This document shows positions 34,394-42,739 of a DNA stretch of 64,000 nt, one piece after another. The stretch spans positions 101,775 through 165,774 of the forward strand of contig MGPE01000001.1 of the NCBI GenBank assembly GCA_001797335.1. The letters are read 5' to 3'. The position numbers and the translations under genes were made by a program. The notes below the pieces were generated by a model, which saw only the letters and a program-made list of their open reading frames with translations, did no database searches and had not been told where the DNA came from. The number at the start of each line of letters is the position of its first letter. Positions within the stretch are counted from its first letter, which is position 1. This DNA is from Deltaproteobacteria bacterium GWA2_38_16 (GTDB lineage Bacteria > Bdellovibrionota > JACOXK01 > 2-02-FULL-40-11).

Positions 34394-35203
34394 GAGGAAG
34401 ACAAAGATGTTGGAAAGGCCTTGGGTTTGGACGATAAAGCTCCAAGTTAAGTAGACATTGCCGTCTTGATCCACCATGCCTGAAGGAGGATTGGGAAAAG
34501 GGGCTGCCAGTTCAAAGGCTTTGACTGCAGCGCTGTCGACATCTTCTACTCCAGAATTTCGAATAATTTTGATTTTTGAAAGCTCCCCTTTTTTATTTAA
34601 AACAATAGTGAGTTTTGTAATGAGATCTTGATCTCCAATATCTTTTCCTTGAGCGTAAATCCTTTGTACGCGTTGAGTGAGTTCTGGTTCCCAATACATG
34701 CGAAGGCGATCTTTAATGCGTTCAAAATAAGAATAAAATTTAAATTCTCTCGTATTAAGAGCCGTTTCTGGGCCTTCTTTTATATTGGGTAAATAATCAT
34801 CGGTGGAAGAAGGAGGACGATAATGAGAAGGTTTCCTGGAGGGCTGTGGTATGGGTTTTAAGCCCAAATCAGCCATCGTGAGAGTTTTCTTTTTGGGTGT
34901 AGAAGGAGTAGAATTTTTAGGTTTTGCAACTTGAATAGCCTTGGTTTCTTCTTTTACCGTTTGATTTTCTTTACTTAAATACTGAGAATCTTTTGGCGGT
35001 GTTACATCCTGAGAAGGAGCAGTTTGGCTGACTACCTGTTTTTTTTCTTGCTCTGGAGGTAAGGTAATTCTTTCTACAATCATAGGGGCCTTTGGAGGAG
35101 GCGCAAATGTAGGTAGATTAACTCTAAAAAAGGCAATGTGCAGTAACAGGGATAACAGTATGAAAATAATGAACTTTTTTTGTTTTTTAAGTGACTTTTT
35201 CAT
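34382..35203 (-). CDS. TonB-family energy transducer (C-terminal TonB/TolA-like)
   Basis: 273 residues: a lysine-rich cytoplasmic start, one membrane helix (FIIFILLSLLLHIAFF), a Pro/Lys/Gln-rich periplasm-spanning linker, and a C-terminal TonB domain (LITKLTIVLNKKGELSKIKI, IRNSGVEDVDSAAVKAFE, APFPNPP). It would couple inner-membrane proton flow to outer-membrane receptors or porins. No exbB/exbD or TonB-dependent receptor is in the window. It could equally be a TolA-like protein. It follows the pseudo-patatin gene after 134 bp on the same strand. Confidence 0.85.
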   Translation of the reverse strand: MKKSLKKQKKFIIFILLSLLLHIAFFRVNLPTFAPPPKAPMIVERITLPPEQEKKQVVSQTAPSQDVTPPKDSQYLSKENQTVKEETKAIQVAKPKNSTPSTPKKKTLTMADLGLKPIPQPSRKPSHYRPPSSTDDYLPNIKEGPETALNTREFKFYSYFERIKDRLRMYWEPELTQRVQRIYAQGKDIGDQDLITKLTIVLNKKGELSKIKIIRNSGVEDVDSAAVKAFELAAPFPNPPSGMVDQDGNVYLTWSFIVQTQGLSNIFVFLSRR

Positions 35204-35337
35204 AACACAACAAACGCCCTAATATACCTTTTATTATACCTCTAAACTCCGTATAGTCTATATCGGCTAAATGAGCGCCCTTCTAAAGGTATAGACGGGA
35301 TCATGTTTCGGAAAGTTTAGGGAGATAAACAAGAAGC

Positions 35338-36177
35338 TTAATCTTTCTCTTGTAAATTTAAGATCTTTCTAATTTCAGGGATCATTTTTTTAGTGGCGTC
35401 ATACCCTGCTAGCATGGCTTCTCGTTTTCGCGAAAAATCAAAAAAATCAATTTTAGAAACCTCTGGTTGGATTACCAAATGTGCCTGAGTTAATTGTTTT
35501 TTAGTTAAGGCGGAAGAGGTAATTTTATAAGATTGAAGGGTAATGTCTTTTTCTCTTCTAAAGGCATAACTTTCAATGCCTTGCATCAGATCTACTGCAA
35601 TAATGAGATCTGCTCCTCTGTGGATGGCTACATCGACCGGTAATCCATTGCTGATTTCTCCTGAAACAAGCGTTTTATCTCCATAAGAAATGGGCTCAAA
35701 AAATCCTGGAATGACCAGGCTTGCTTGAACAGCTTTGGAAATAGGTCCTTTATCAATCAAAAAAGGAGTCCCTGTTTTTAAATCGGTCGTAACAATAACA
35801 AGAGGGATAGGACCATCTTCAATCTTTGAATGTACTAAGCGCTGAGTTAAAAAGCGATCAATCTTAAAATTCATATACGTTTCTTTTTTAAAATTCATGG
35901 CATGCCATTCAAGATCGTTGGCACTTTTTTTATTGGCATAGAGAGCTGCCATGAGGGCACCGGTTCCACTTCCAACTACTAAATGAAGGGGAATTTCTTC
36001 TTCTTCCAGTGCTTTTATCACTCCCACATGTGCATAACTTCTGGCGATCCCTTCTCCTAAGACCAGTGCAATGATCGAAGAATCTGGATCAATAGAATAA
36101 ATGTTGGGATTAGGGCGAGGCACGCTACATCCCGCAAGAAAAATAAGTGATAGAGTAATATTAAAGAGTAATTTCAT
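35338..36177 (-). CDS. Patatin-like lipoprotein lacking the catalytic dyad (pseudoenzyme candidate)
   Basis: 279 residues. ATG 36177 has GGGAGG upstream and starts a lipoprotein signal (LSLIFLAGC). The fold is clearly patatin-like (RssA type): SYAHVGVIKALEEEEIPLHL, then VVGSGTGALMAALYA, VIPGFFEPI and ADLIIAVDL. The active-site motifs are altered: the nucleophile elbow normally reads G-x-S-x-G but here GSGTG, with Gly in the Ser position, and the Asp of the DG-A/G motif is Ser (LVSGEISNGLPV). The oxyanion GGGxR region reads GEGIAR. So it is probably not a lipase. It overlaps the end of yhaN by 17 bases. Confidence 0.88.
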   Translation of the reverse strand: MKLLFNITLSLIFLAGCSVPRPNPNIYSIDPDSSIIALVLGEGIARSYAHVGVIKALEEEEIPLHLVVGSGTGALMAALYANKKSANDLEWHAMNFKKETYMNFKIDRFLTQRLVHSKIEDGPIPLVIVTTDLKTGTPFLIDKGPISKAVQASLVIPGFFEPISYGDKTLVSGEISNGLPVDVAIHRGADLIIAVDLMQGIESYAFRREKDITLQSYKITSSALTKKQLTQAHLVIQPEVSKIDFFDFSRKREAMLAGYDATKKMIPEIRKILNLQEKD

Positions 36178-37981
36178 GGATATTGTTCCTCCCAAGTTTT
36201 TCACTGTACCATGAATCATACGTAAATAAAAAGAGTTGATGCTCTTTGGCATAGTGTTTTAGAAGGTCTAACACTTTTAATCTTCGTTCGTGATCGAAAT
36301 TTACAAAAGGGTCATCTAAAAATAAAGGGAGATGACGGTCTGATCCTAAATGTTTTAGTAAAGAAAGTTTCATGGAAAAATACAGCTGATCTTGAGTTCC
36401 ACAGCTTAAAGAGGTGATGGAGATAGGTGTTTTTTGCCATTCTAAAGAAGGAGTTAAGGTTTCTTTTTCAAAGGCAATATTTTGATAGGAGTCTTTAGCA
36501 ATGATTTGAAAAGTTTTTTCCATATCTTTAGCAAAAAGTTTCAAATGCTCTTTTCTAAATTCAATAATCATCGTTTCTAGTGTTTCTTTGGCAAGCCAAA
36601 GTACTCGAGATTTTGTGCGAAGAATTTTTTCTTTTTCTTTTAAATCAAAAAGATCTTCTTCTAAAGTAAAAGGACTTTGTAGGCCTTTAGCAAAATAAAT
36701 ATAATTTTGTTTTTCAATGGTATGGGTTTCTCGCAATTGATGTAGGGTTTGAGTTAGGGATTCTTTTTCTGCTTTGTTCCCATCGGTAACTTTTTGTTTA
36801 AACTCTATTTTTTGAGCTTCTATTTCAAAAAGTGATTTTTGATGTTGTTCAATGGTTTGATCTAATTTATGTGGATCTGGGAGAACTTCAAGTTGGCTTT
36901 TAACACGCATTTCTTGGAGCTGAAAGTGCGACTGAGCCTTTTTTTGAGTATAAAAATGTTGTCCAAAAAGCACAGAAAAGGCAATAAATAATAAAATCAG
37001 CCAAAAAATACTAATATTGGCAGAAAAAAAGATCATGGGAAGAGCAAACAAGGAGACAATAAAAAGTCCAATAGAAAGGCGATTAACTTGAGGTTTACTT
37101 TTTTGAATTTGAGTAAGCTGTTCTGTGAGCCGTTCAATAATAGCTTTTCTTTTTTTAAGATCATTTAAAGAATCTTTAATCTCAGTTTCTTTTTTAGAAA
37201 ATTTAGCGAGTTGCTCAATGGCAATAAGACTTTCTGTTACGGCTTTTAACCGGATTTCTTTAGTAGTAATGGTTTCCTTAAGATTTGTAATTTTTTCAGA
37301 GAGTTTTTTTAAAGATTCTTGGTTTTCGCGAGTTTTTTTTATTTTTTCTTCAAGATCTAAAATTTGTTTTTGAAGATCTTCTAAAATTCGATCATTTCGT
37401 TTGTCTAGGCCGCTTGGATTTTTTTTGGTAATTTCAAAATATCGTTCTTCTAGCCTGGAACAAATTTCATCATATTTAAGTTCGGAAATATGAGAAATCA
37501 TTTGTTTTACGTCTGTGGCGGTTTGGTTTTGAGGAGGAAGATGTAAAGAGCGTTGTTCAATAAATAAAGAGTGTTTAAAAATTTCAGGTTCACAAAATCC
37601 AAAAAGATCTTGAATTTTATTTAAATAAATTTCTCTTTCGGCGCTTCTACCCAAAGGGGAAGCTTTGTATTGAAAAGAAGACATGTGATTATTTTCTTTT
37701 TGGATAAAGGAGACTGTATCTTCTAAAAAATCTCTTTCCAGATAAATTTCGGTACAATTGTCGTCTAATGCAAGCCGAGCTTTATAAGAAGTGGGATTTT
37801 GCCAGGGAAGATATCGTTTAGAATCTTGCTTAAATCCAAAAAGAATGCCCAAAAAAGCTTGAAAAAGGGTTGATTTTCCAGATTCATTTTCTCCAACAAT
37901 AATATTAAGCCCTTTTTTAAAGGTCAGTGTTTTATTTTGAAATTTACCAAAATTAGCTAAATGAAGTTCTTTAAAAATCAT
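36161..37981 (-). CDS. yhaN: YhaN-like AAA ATPase (SbcC/Rad50 relative)
   Basis: 606 residues. Walker A GENESGKST, signature-like SLSCGTQDQLYFSMKLSLLK, Walker B LPLFLDDPFVNFD. Between them are long coiled coils (about 200-280 and 370-420) interrupted by two adjacent membrane helices (about residues 299-340, LSIGLFIVSLFALPMIFF and FWLILLFIAFSVLFG), a layout known for Bacillus YhaN. It likely works with the YhaO nuclease gene next to it (4-base overlap) in DNA end processing at the membrane. A short hinge takes the place of a zinc hook. It belongs to the same operon as dxs. Confidence 0.87.
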   Translation of the reverse strand: MIFKELHLANFGKFQNKTLTFKKGLNIIVGENESGKSTLFQAFLGILFGFKQDSKRYLPWQNPTSYKARLALDDNCTEIYLERDFLEDTVSFIQKENNHMSSFQYKASPLGRSAEREIYLNKIQDLFGFCEPEIFKHSLFIEQRSLHLPPQNQTATDVKQMISHISELKYDEICSRLEERYFEITKKNPSGLDKRNDRILEDLQKQILDLEEKIKKTRENQESLKKLSEKITNLKETITTKEIRLKAVTESLIAIEQLAKFSKKETEIKDSLNDLKKRKAIIERLTEQLTQIQKSKPQVNRLSIGLFIVSLFALPMIFFSANISIFWLILLFIAFSVLFGQHFYTQKKAQSHFQLQEMRVKSQLEVLPDPHKLDQTIEQHQKSLFEIEAQKIEFKQKVTDGNKAEKESLTQTLHQLRETHTIEKQNYIYFAKGLQSPFTLEEDLFDLKEKEKILRTKSRVLWLAKETLETMIIEFRKEHLKLFAKDMEKTFQIIAKDSYQNIAFEKETLTPSLEWQKTPISITSLSCGTQDQLYFSMKLSLLKHLGSDRHLPLFLDDPFVNFDHERRLKVLDLLKHYAKEHQLFLFTYDSWYSEKLGRNNIHEITL

Positions 37982-39120
37982 GAAAGCTCAGCCTTTTTTT
38001 GAAACTCAAATAAAATTTCTTTAAATGAGGCCACCTGCAATTCTTTTTCCAGTGGGTCTTTTACTTCATCCATTTTTTCTTTCATGCGGCGTACAAAAAA
38101 ACCACGAATGCTATTTTCTTTTTCAAGATGACTCATCCATTGACTATTCATGACGGATGTTTCATCTAGAATTTCCACATGAGGAAAATAGGGTGCAATT
38201 TCTGAGTATATTTTTTCGATGTCTAAAATATTTTCAGTTACCCCTTTTAAAATAATTCGAAGTAAGGTTTTTTCTTTTTGAGGAGAGAGTTTTAATATTT
38301 CTTTAGCTAAAGAAGTTTGAGTAGGAAATGTAAATAAGTCTATTTCTTTTTCTAGAAGCGTTTTGGTGTTAATAGGTACAGGAGTGAGCTCAAGGGGAGA
38401 ACCCTCTTTAAACTCTAAAAGATGAACATATCTTTGGCCAGATTCTTTAAACCGTTTTCCTTCTGGGGTGCCCGTGTAGCTGGCAATGATTTTACCCTCG
38501 TGGGAATAGACCATGCGATTATGGTAATGTCCCAAGGCAATATAATCTAAGTTGAGGGATGCCAGTTCATCAATAGAAACAGGAAAATCTTTTGCATAGA
38601 TTTTCCAATCTGGAGATCCCTGGATAGAACCATGAAGAAGTCCCAGATGAATTCCTGGCATGTCTCTTCGTTTTAGATTTTTTAAATATTCTCCTGGGAC
38701 ATCTGGATGATAAGCCATTCCATAGAGATAAATAGGATGTTCTTTAAGATCTAAAAATTTAGGTTCTTTTAAAATAGGTTCTTTAAATAAAATGGTTTGT
38801 TCAAAAAAGGGATGTCGATAGATATGATCTGAAGCCATGATATTGTCATGCGTGCCTGGGATAAGAGCAATGGGGATATTGGCATCTATTAATTTTTCAA
38901 GTTCTGCTTTGACCGTTCCAAAAAGATTTAAAGAAGGATGAGGGGAATCAAAAAGATCTCCAGCGATTAATACCAAATCTACTTTTTGGTCTAAAGAAAG
39001 TTTAATAATGGAGGAAAAAGTAGTGAGGAAATCTTTTTCCCGCTCTGGTCCATAATTTCCTAAAGAAGGAAAATGGGTGCCTAGGTGAAGATCCGCGGTG
39101 TGAAGGACTTTTAAGGGCAT
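37978..39120 (-). CDS. yhaO: YhaO-like metallophosphoesterase DNA nuclease (Mre11/SbcD relative)
   Basis: 380 residues. Two-metal phosphoesterase motifs in order: HTADLHLG, AGDLFD, PGTHDN (GNHD variant), LLHGS and LGHYHN. The C-terminal third (about 260-380) is a helical cap that would bind the coiled coil of its ATPase partner. It overlaps yhaN by 4 bases and follows dxs by 9 bases. Predicted role: exo/endonuclease of a repair complex (family knowledge). The GTHDN motif replaces the commoner GNHD. Confidence 0.9.
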   Translation of the reverse strand: MPLKVLHTADLHLGTHFPSLGNYGPEREKDFLTTFSSIIKLSLDQKVDLVLIAGDLFDSPHPSLNLFGTVKAELEKLIDANIPIALIPGTHDNIMASDHIYRHPFFEQTILFKEPILKEPKFLDLKEHPIYLYGMAYHPDVPGEYLKNLKRRDMPGIHLGLLHGSIQGSPDWKIYAKDFPVSIDELASLNLDYIALGHYHNRMVYSHEGKIIASYTGTPEGKRFKESGQRYVHLLEFKEGSPLELTPVPINTKTLLEKEIDLFTFPTQTSLAKEILKLSPQKEKTLLRIILKGVTENILDIEKIYSEIAPYFPHVEILDETSVMNSQWMSHLEKENSIRGFFVRRMKEKMDEVKDPLEKELQVASFKEILFEFQKKAELS

Positions 39121-39129
39121 AGGCCCTCT

Positions 39130-41073
39130 TTATCTTTGAATAAGTTTAATATTAGATTTTTTTTGTTGAGTAGAAATTCTAAATTTTTCTTGAACAGCGC
39201 GAAGAATCCCCGCAGCATCCAATCCACATTGGCTTTTAAGTTCTTCTGGTGTTGCATGATCAAAAAATTCATCTGGGATCCCAATATTTAAAACCGTTTT
39301 TGATATTCCCTTTTTAGATAACCATTCTAAAATAGCACTCCCAAATCCTCCTGCCAAGACATTTTCTTCGACGGTGACAAAATAAGGGATGGCTTCAGCC
39401 AATTTAAGAAGGAGTTCTTCATCCAAGGGCTTAATAAATCTGGCATTGACGACGATAGACGATACGCCTTGTTCCGCTAAAAGGAGAGCCGCTTTCATTG
39501 ATGGATACACCATGGAACCAATGGCAATAAACGCAATGTCTGATTCTAAAACAGTTTGAGGTGTGGCACTTTCTGGGTACACGATTTGGGCTTTCCCAAT
39601 TTCTAAAGAATGGAGTTCTTCATCCATTTTAACCCCATAGCCATTGCCTCTGGGATAACGAACTGCTGTGGGAAGTTTCACATCAAAAGATGTTTTAACC
39701 ATGTGTTGAAGTTCATTTTCATCTTTAGGGGACATGATGACCATATTGGGAATGCATCTTAAGTAGCTAATATCAAAAGTTCCATGATGAGTCGCCCCAT
39801 CAGATCCTACAAATCCAGCCCGGTCTAAGAAAAAGCGAACGGGAAGCTTTTGCAGCGCAATGTCGTGAATAATAGGATCATAAGCTCGTTGCAAAAAGGT
39901 AGAATAAATAGCACAAGCAGGTTCAAGCCCTTCGGTAGCAAGGCCTGCAGCAAAAACGGCAGCATGTTGTTCAGCAATGCCCACATCAAAATAACGATTG
40001 GGAAATTCTTTGGCAAAAAGGTCTAGTCCTGTTCCTTCAGGCATGGCAGCGGTAATTCCAATAATTTTTTTATTCTTTTGGGCCAATTTTATAAGGCTTT
40101 TGGCAAAAACAGTTGTGTAACTAGGAGGAGCTGGTCTTTTAGGTAAACTTTTTCCTGTAGTGGGATCAAAAGGAGATACCCCATGATAGGTAACCGGATT
40201 ATTTTCAGCAGGAGTATATCCCTTCCCTTTTTGGGTAATGACATGAACCAATAAAGGATGAGAATGAAGCTGAGGGACATTTTTGAAAACTTTAATGAGT
40301 TCTTCAATATTGTGGCCATCAAAAGGGCCTAAATAGCGAAGGCCTAAGGATTCAAAAAAGATTCCAGAGGGGAAAAAAGATTTTACAAAAGCCCTTATTT
40401 TTTCAGCCGGGGAAAGAAGGGGTATTCCATGCTGGGAAAGAAGAGTGAGAAGATGTTTTAACTCTTCTCGTACTTTAAGATAGGTATCAGAAGAAGCACG
40501 CTTTGTTAAAAATTGAGTAATGGCACCCACATTTTGGGAAATCGACATGCCGTTATCATTTAAAACGACAATAAGATTTTTCTTTAGATGGCCACAATGA
40601 TTGAGCCCTTCATAAGCCATTCCACCCGTAAGCCCCCCATCGCCTACCACCACAATGACAGAATTATTTTCTTGTTTTAGGTCTTTAGCGGTTTTAATGC
40701 CCAGTGCAGCAGAGATGCCAGTAGAAGCATGAGCAGTGCCAAAAGTATCATAGGGACTTTCGGAACGTTTGGGAAATCCGCTTAAACCACCTGTGGAACG
40801 AATGGTATTTAATTTATCTTTTCTGCCCGTTAAAGCTTTGTGAGCATAGGCTTGATGTCCCACATCCCATACAATTTTATCTTTGGGCATATTGAAGCAA
40901 TAATGAAGAGCAACAATTAGGTCGACGGCTCCTAGGCTCCCTCCCAAATGACCGCCGTTTTTAGCACATGCTTCAATAATACTTTGACGAAGTTCTTGAG
41001 CAACCAAAGGGAGATCTTCTTGTCTAATTTTTTTAAGATCTTCTGGAGAATTAATACCGTGTAGAAAACTCAT
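39130..41073 (-). CDS. dxs: 1-deoxy-D-xylulose-5-phosphate synthase
   Basis: 647 residues. Thiamine-diphosphate enzyme of the first MEP pathway step, joining pyruvate and glyceraldehyde-3-phosphate. Visible: GHQAYAHKALTGRK, VGDGGLTGGMAYEGL with ...NDNGMSIS (ThDP/Mg site), DGHNIEEL, and the transketolase pyrimidine-domain Glu in VGIAEQHAAVFAAGLA. The C-terminal transketolase domain (KPLDEELLLKLAEAI) is complete. It overlaps ispA by 4 bases, so the MEP pathway and prenyl synthesis are coupled here. Feeds ispA and likely the undecaprenyl carrier used by the glycosyltransferases at 16.7-20.4 kb. Confidence 0.97.
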   Translation of the reverse strand: MSFLHGINSPEDLKKIRQEDLPLVAQELRQSIIEACAKNGGHLGGSLGAVDLIVALHYCFNMPKDKIVWDVGHQAYAHKALTGRKDKLNTIRSTGGLSGFPKRSESPYDTFGTAHASTGISAALGIKTAKDLKQENNSVIVVVGDGGLTGGMAYEGLNHCGHLKKNLIVVLNDNGMSISQNVGAITQFLTKRASSDTYLKVREELKHLLTLLSQHGIPLLSPAEKIRAFVKSFFPSGIFFESLGLRYLGPFDGHNIEELIKVFKNVPQLHSHPLLVHVITQKGKGYTPAENNPVTYHGVSPFDPTTGKSLPKRPAPPSYTTVFAKSLIKLAQKNKKIIGITAAMPEGTGLDLFAKEFPNRYFDVGIAEQHAAVFAAGLATEGLEPACAIYSTFLQRAYDPIIHDIALQKLPVRFFLDRAGFVGSDGATHHGTFDISYLRCIPNMVIMSPKDENELQHMVKTSFDVKLPTAVRYPRGNGYGVKMDEELHSLEIGKAQIVYPESATPQTVLESDIAFIAIGSMVYPSMKAALLLAEQGVSSIVVNARFIKPLDEELLLKLAEAIPYFVTVEENVLAGGFGSAILEWLSKKGISKTVLNIGIPDEFFDHATPEELKSQCGLDAAGILRAVQEKFRISTQQKKSNIKLIQR

Positions 41074-41963
41074 TCTCTTCTTTCAACCACATAATGGGCA
41101 ATTTCGCGCAAAGGATCTGCTTTTTGATCAAATTCTTTCAAAGCTTCAACGGCGCGGCTAGCCAATTCCCAGCTTCGTTGTTTGGTTTCATCAAGGCTTA
41201 AAATAGTGGGGAAAGCGGGCTTTTTTCCACCATCCGGACCGCGGTAATTATCATGCATGTCTAAGATGTCATCGACCACCTGGAAAGCGAGCCCTAAATT
41301 AATTCCATATTGTGTTAGAGCCTTAATTTGTTTTTCAGAAGCTTTGAGAGCTTTGGCACCACTAGTGATGGCCGCTAAAATTAAATTTCCTGTTTTTCGG
41401 ATGTAGAGAAATTCTAGCTCCGGATAATTAATTTCATCTTCTGATTTTTCCTGAATCTGAATATCTAAAAGTTGTCCGCCAATCATGCCGCTGGCACCAC
41501 ACGCTAAAGCTAAATCTTCAATAATTTCTAACAATGTGTCAGAGGGAATATTGAGTTTTTTTCTGGCCTGGGCAATAAGTCCAAATGCTTCTGTAACTAA
41601 AGCATCTCCCGCTAAAATAGCGGTGGCTTCACCATATTTAATGTGGTTTGTGGGTTTTCCTCGCCGATAATCATCATCATCCATAGCGGGCAGATCGTCA
41701 TGGATCAAAGAATATGTGTGAACCATTTCAATAGCACACGCAATATCCAGGACATCTTCTGTTTTTCCCCCAATAGCTTCTGCAGCAGCACAGGTTAAAA
41801 TAGGTCTTAATCTTTTTCCACTGGGAAAAAGACTATAGTGCATGGCTTCATATAAAAGAGAAAAAGGGCTTTCTTTTTTATTGCTTTTTCGTTCGGCAAA
41901 AAAAGTTTCTAAAGCGTTATCAATGAGTGATTTTTTGGTCTCAAGATAGATATTAAGCTTCAT
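41070..41963 (-). CDS. ispA: Farnesyl/geranyl diphosphate synthase
   Basis: 297 residues. Chain-elongating prenyltransferase. First aspartate-rich motif DDLPAMDDDDYRRGKPTNH and second motif VVDDILD are both intact. Also present: FPSGKRLRPILTCAA and GLAFQVVDDILDMHDN. It condenses IPP with DMAPP/GPP to give FPP. It overlaps dxs by 4 bases and follows xseB by 12 bases, the classical xseB-ispA-dxs order. Confidence 0.96.
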   Translation of the reverse strand: MKLNIYLETKKSLIDNALETFFAERKSNKKESPFSLLYEAMHYSLFPSGKRLRPILTCAAAEAIGGKTEDVLDIACAIEMVHTYSLIHDDLPAMDDDDYRRGKPTNHIKYGEATAILAGDALVTEAFGLIAQARKKLNIPSDTLLEIIEDLALACGASGMIGGQLLDIQIQEKSEDEINYPELEFLYIRKTGNLILAAITSGAKALKASEKQIKALTQYGINLGLAFQVVDDILDMHDNYRGPDGGKKPAFPTILSLDETKQRSWELASRAVEALKEFDQKADPLREIAHYVVERRE

Positions 41964-41975
41964 GATATGATTTAA

Positions 41976-42212
41976 CTATGAGTTAAAAGGTTCTTTAGTC
42001 AACGAACCATCTTTGGAAAGTAAAATTTCAACTTTCTTTTCAGCTTCATCCAATTTTTTGCTGCAAGAAGAGGCAAGTTGAACCCCTTCTTCAAAGGCTT
42101 TAACAGAATCTTCTAAAGAAAGTTCTCCACTTTCCAGTTTTTTAACAATAGTATCTAGTTTTTCTAATGATTTTTCAAAGGGGAGAGTTTCACCCGGTTT
42201 TGCTGTTTTCAT
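41976..42212 (-). CDS. xseB: Exodeoxyribonuclease VII small subunit
   Basis: 78 residues, one helical hairpin: FEKSLEKLDTIVKKLESGEL then SLEDSVKAFEEGVQLA is the family signature. It joins several copies to XseA to degrade single-stranded DNA. The large-subunit gene xseA is not in the window. It is the first gene of the xseB-ispA-dxs-yhaO-yhaN-patatin operon. A weak candidate promoter (TTGACC...TATTCA) lies in the gap upstream, shared with the divergent gene at 42314. Confidence 0.95.
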   Translation of the reverse strand: MKTAKPGETLPFEKSLEKLDTIVKKLESGELSLEDSVKAFEEGVQLASSCSKKLDEAEKKVEILLSKDGSLTKEPFNS

Positions 42213-42260
42213 AAAGAATTTGAATACACTGAATAACTGGGGGAGGTCAAGCTAAAAGAC

Positions 42261-42290
42261 TTGATTTTAGGCAATTATTTCAGTTACGAT
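42261..42290 (+). promoter_or_regulatory. Possible promoter of the HAMP protein gene
   Basis: TTGATT at 42261-42266 and TACGAT at 42285-42290, spacing 18, followed by a G-run (GGGGGG at 42301) that could serve as ribosome site 7 bases before the ATG. Confidence 0.35.
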
Positions 42291-42313
42291 CTTAAAATAA
42301 GGGGGGTATCACC

Positions 42314-42739
42314 ATGCCACATATGATGAGAAAACAATATTTTATTAAAGGGCCCATTCAAAGTCGGTATTTAATTTTAACCGTCTTTTCGATGATTGTT
42401 CCCACCCTTCTTGTATCCGGTTGTCTTTATTATCTCATCGCAACGCTCATGGCTCATGAATTAGCACTTCCAGAATCTATTTATGGCCATTTAATTCCTG
42501 TTTTAAAGAAAATTAATGTGTATCTGGCCATTGGTTTGCCTATTATTTTTGCAATTATCTTTTTTTATGCTGTTATTATTTCTCACAGGCTTGCCGGTCC
42601 TATTTTTCGGCTGGAAAAAGATTTGGATCGCATTATTGCAGGTGATCATTCTGTTCGAATTAAGTTTCGGACCAAAGATCGGCTGGACAATATTGCTGAT
42701 AAATTGAATCAAGTCTTAAATAGACTTCCTAAAACTTAA
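42314..42739 (+). CDS. Stand-alone HAMP-domain membrane protein
   Basis: 141 residues. Two membrane helices (about 19-45, LILTVFSMIVPTLLVSGCLY; and 71-91, YLAIGLPIIFAIIFFYAV) flank a 25-residue periplasmic loop, followed by a HAMP-like segment (HRLAGPIFRLEKDLDRIIAGDHSVRIKFRTKDRLDNIADKLNQ split over two helices), and then it stops. There is no kinase, cyclase or methyl-accepting domain. It could relay signals to a separate partner or be a scaffold. The stop overlaps the convergent HEAT gene by 4 bases. Confidence 0.75.
   Translation: MPHMMRKQYFIKGPIQSRYLILTVFSMIVPTLLVSGCLYYLIATLMAHELALPESIYGHLIPVLKKINVYLAIGLPIIFAIIFFYAVIISHRLAGPIFRLEKDLDRIIAGDHSVRIKFRTKDRLDNIADKLNQVLNRLPKT

Noticed and set aside
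35338..36252. Patatin gene starting at 36252 and acting as an active lipase
   Set aside because: ATG 36177 with GGGAGG begins the lipoprotein signal, and the Ser and Asp of the catalytic dyad are absent.
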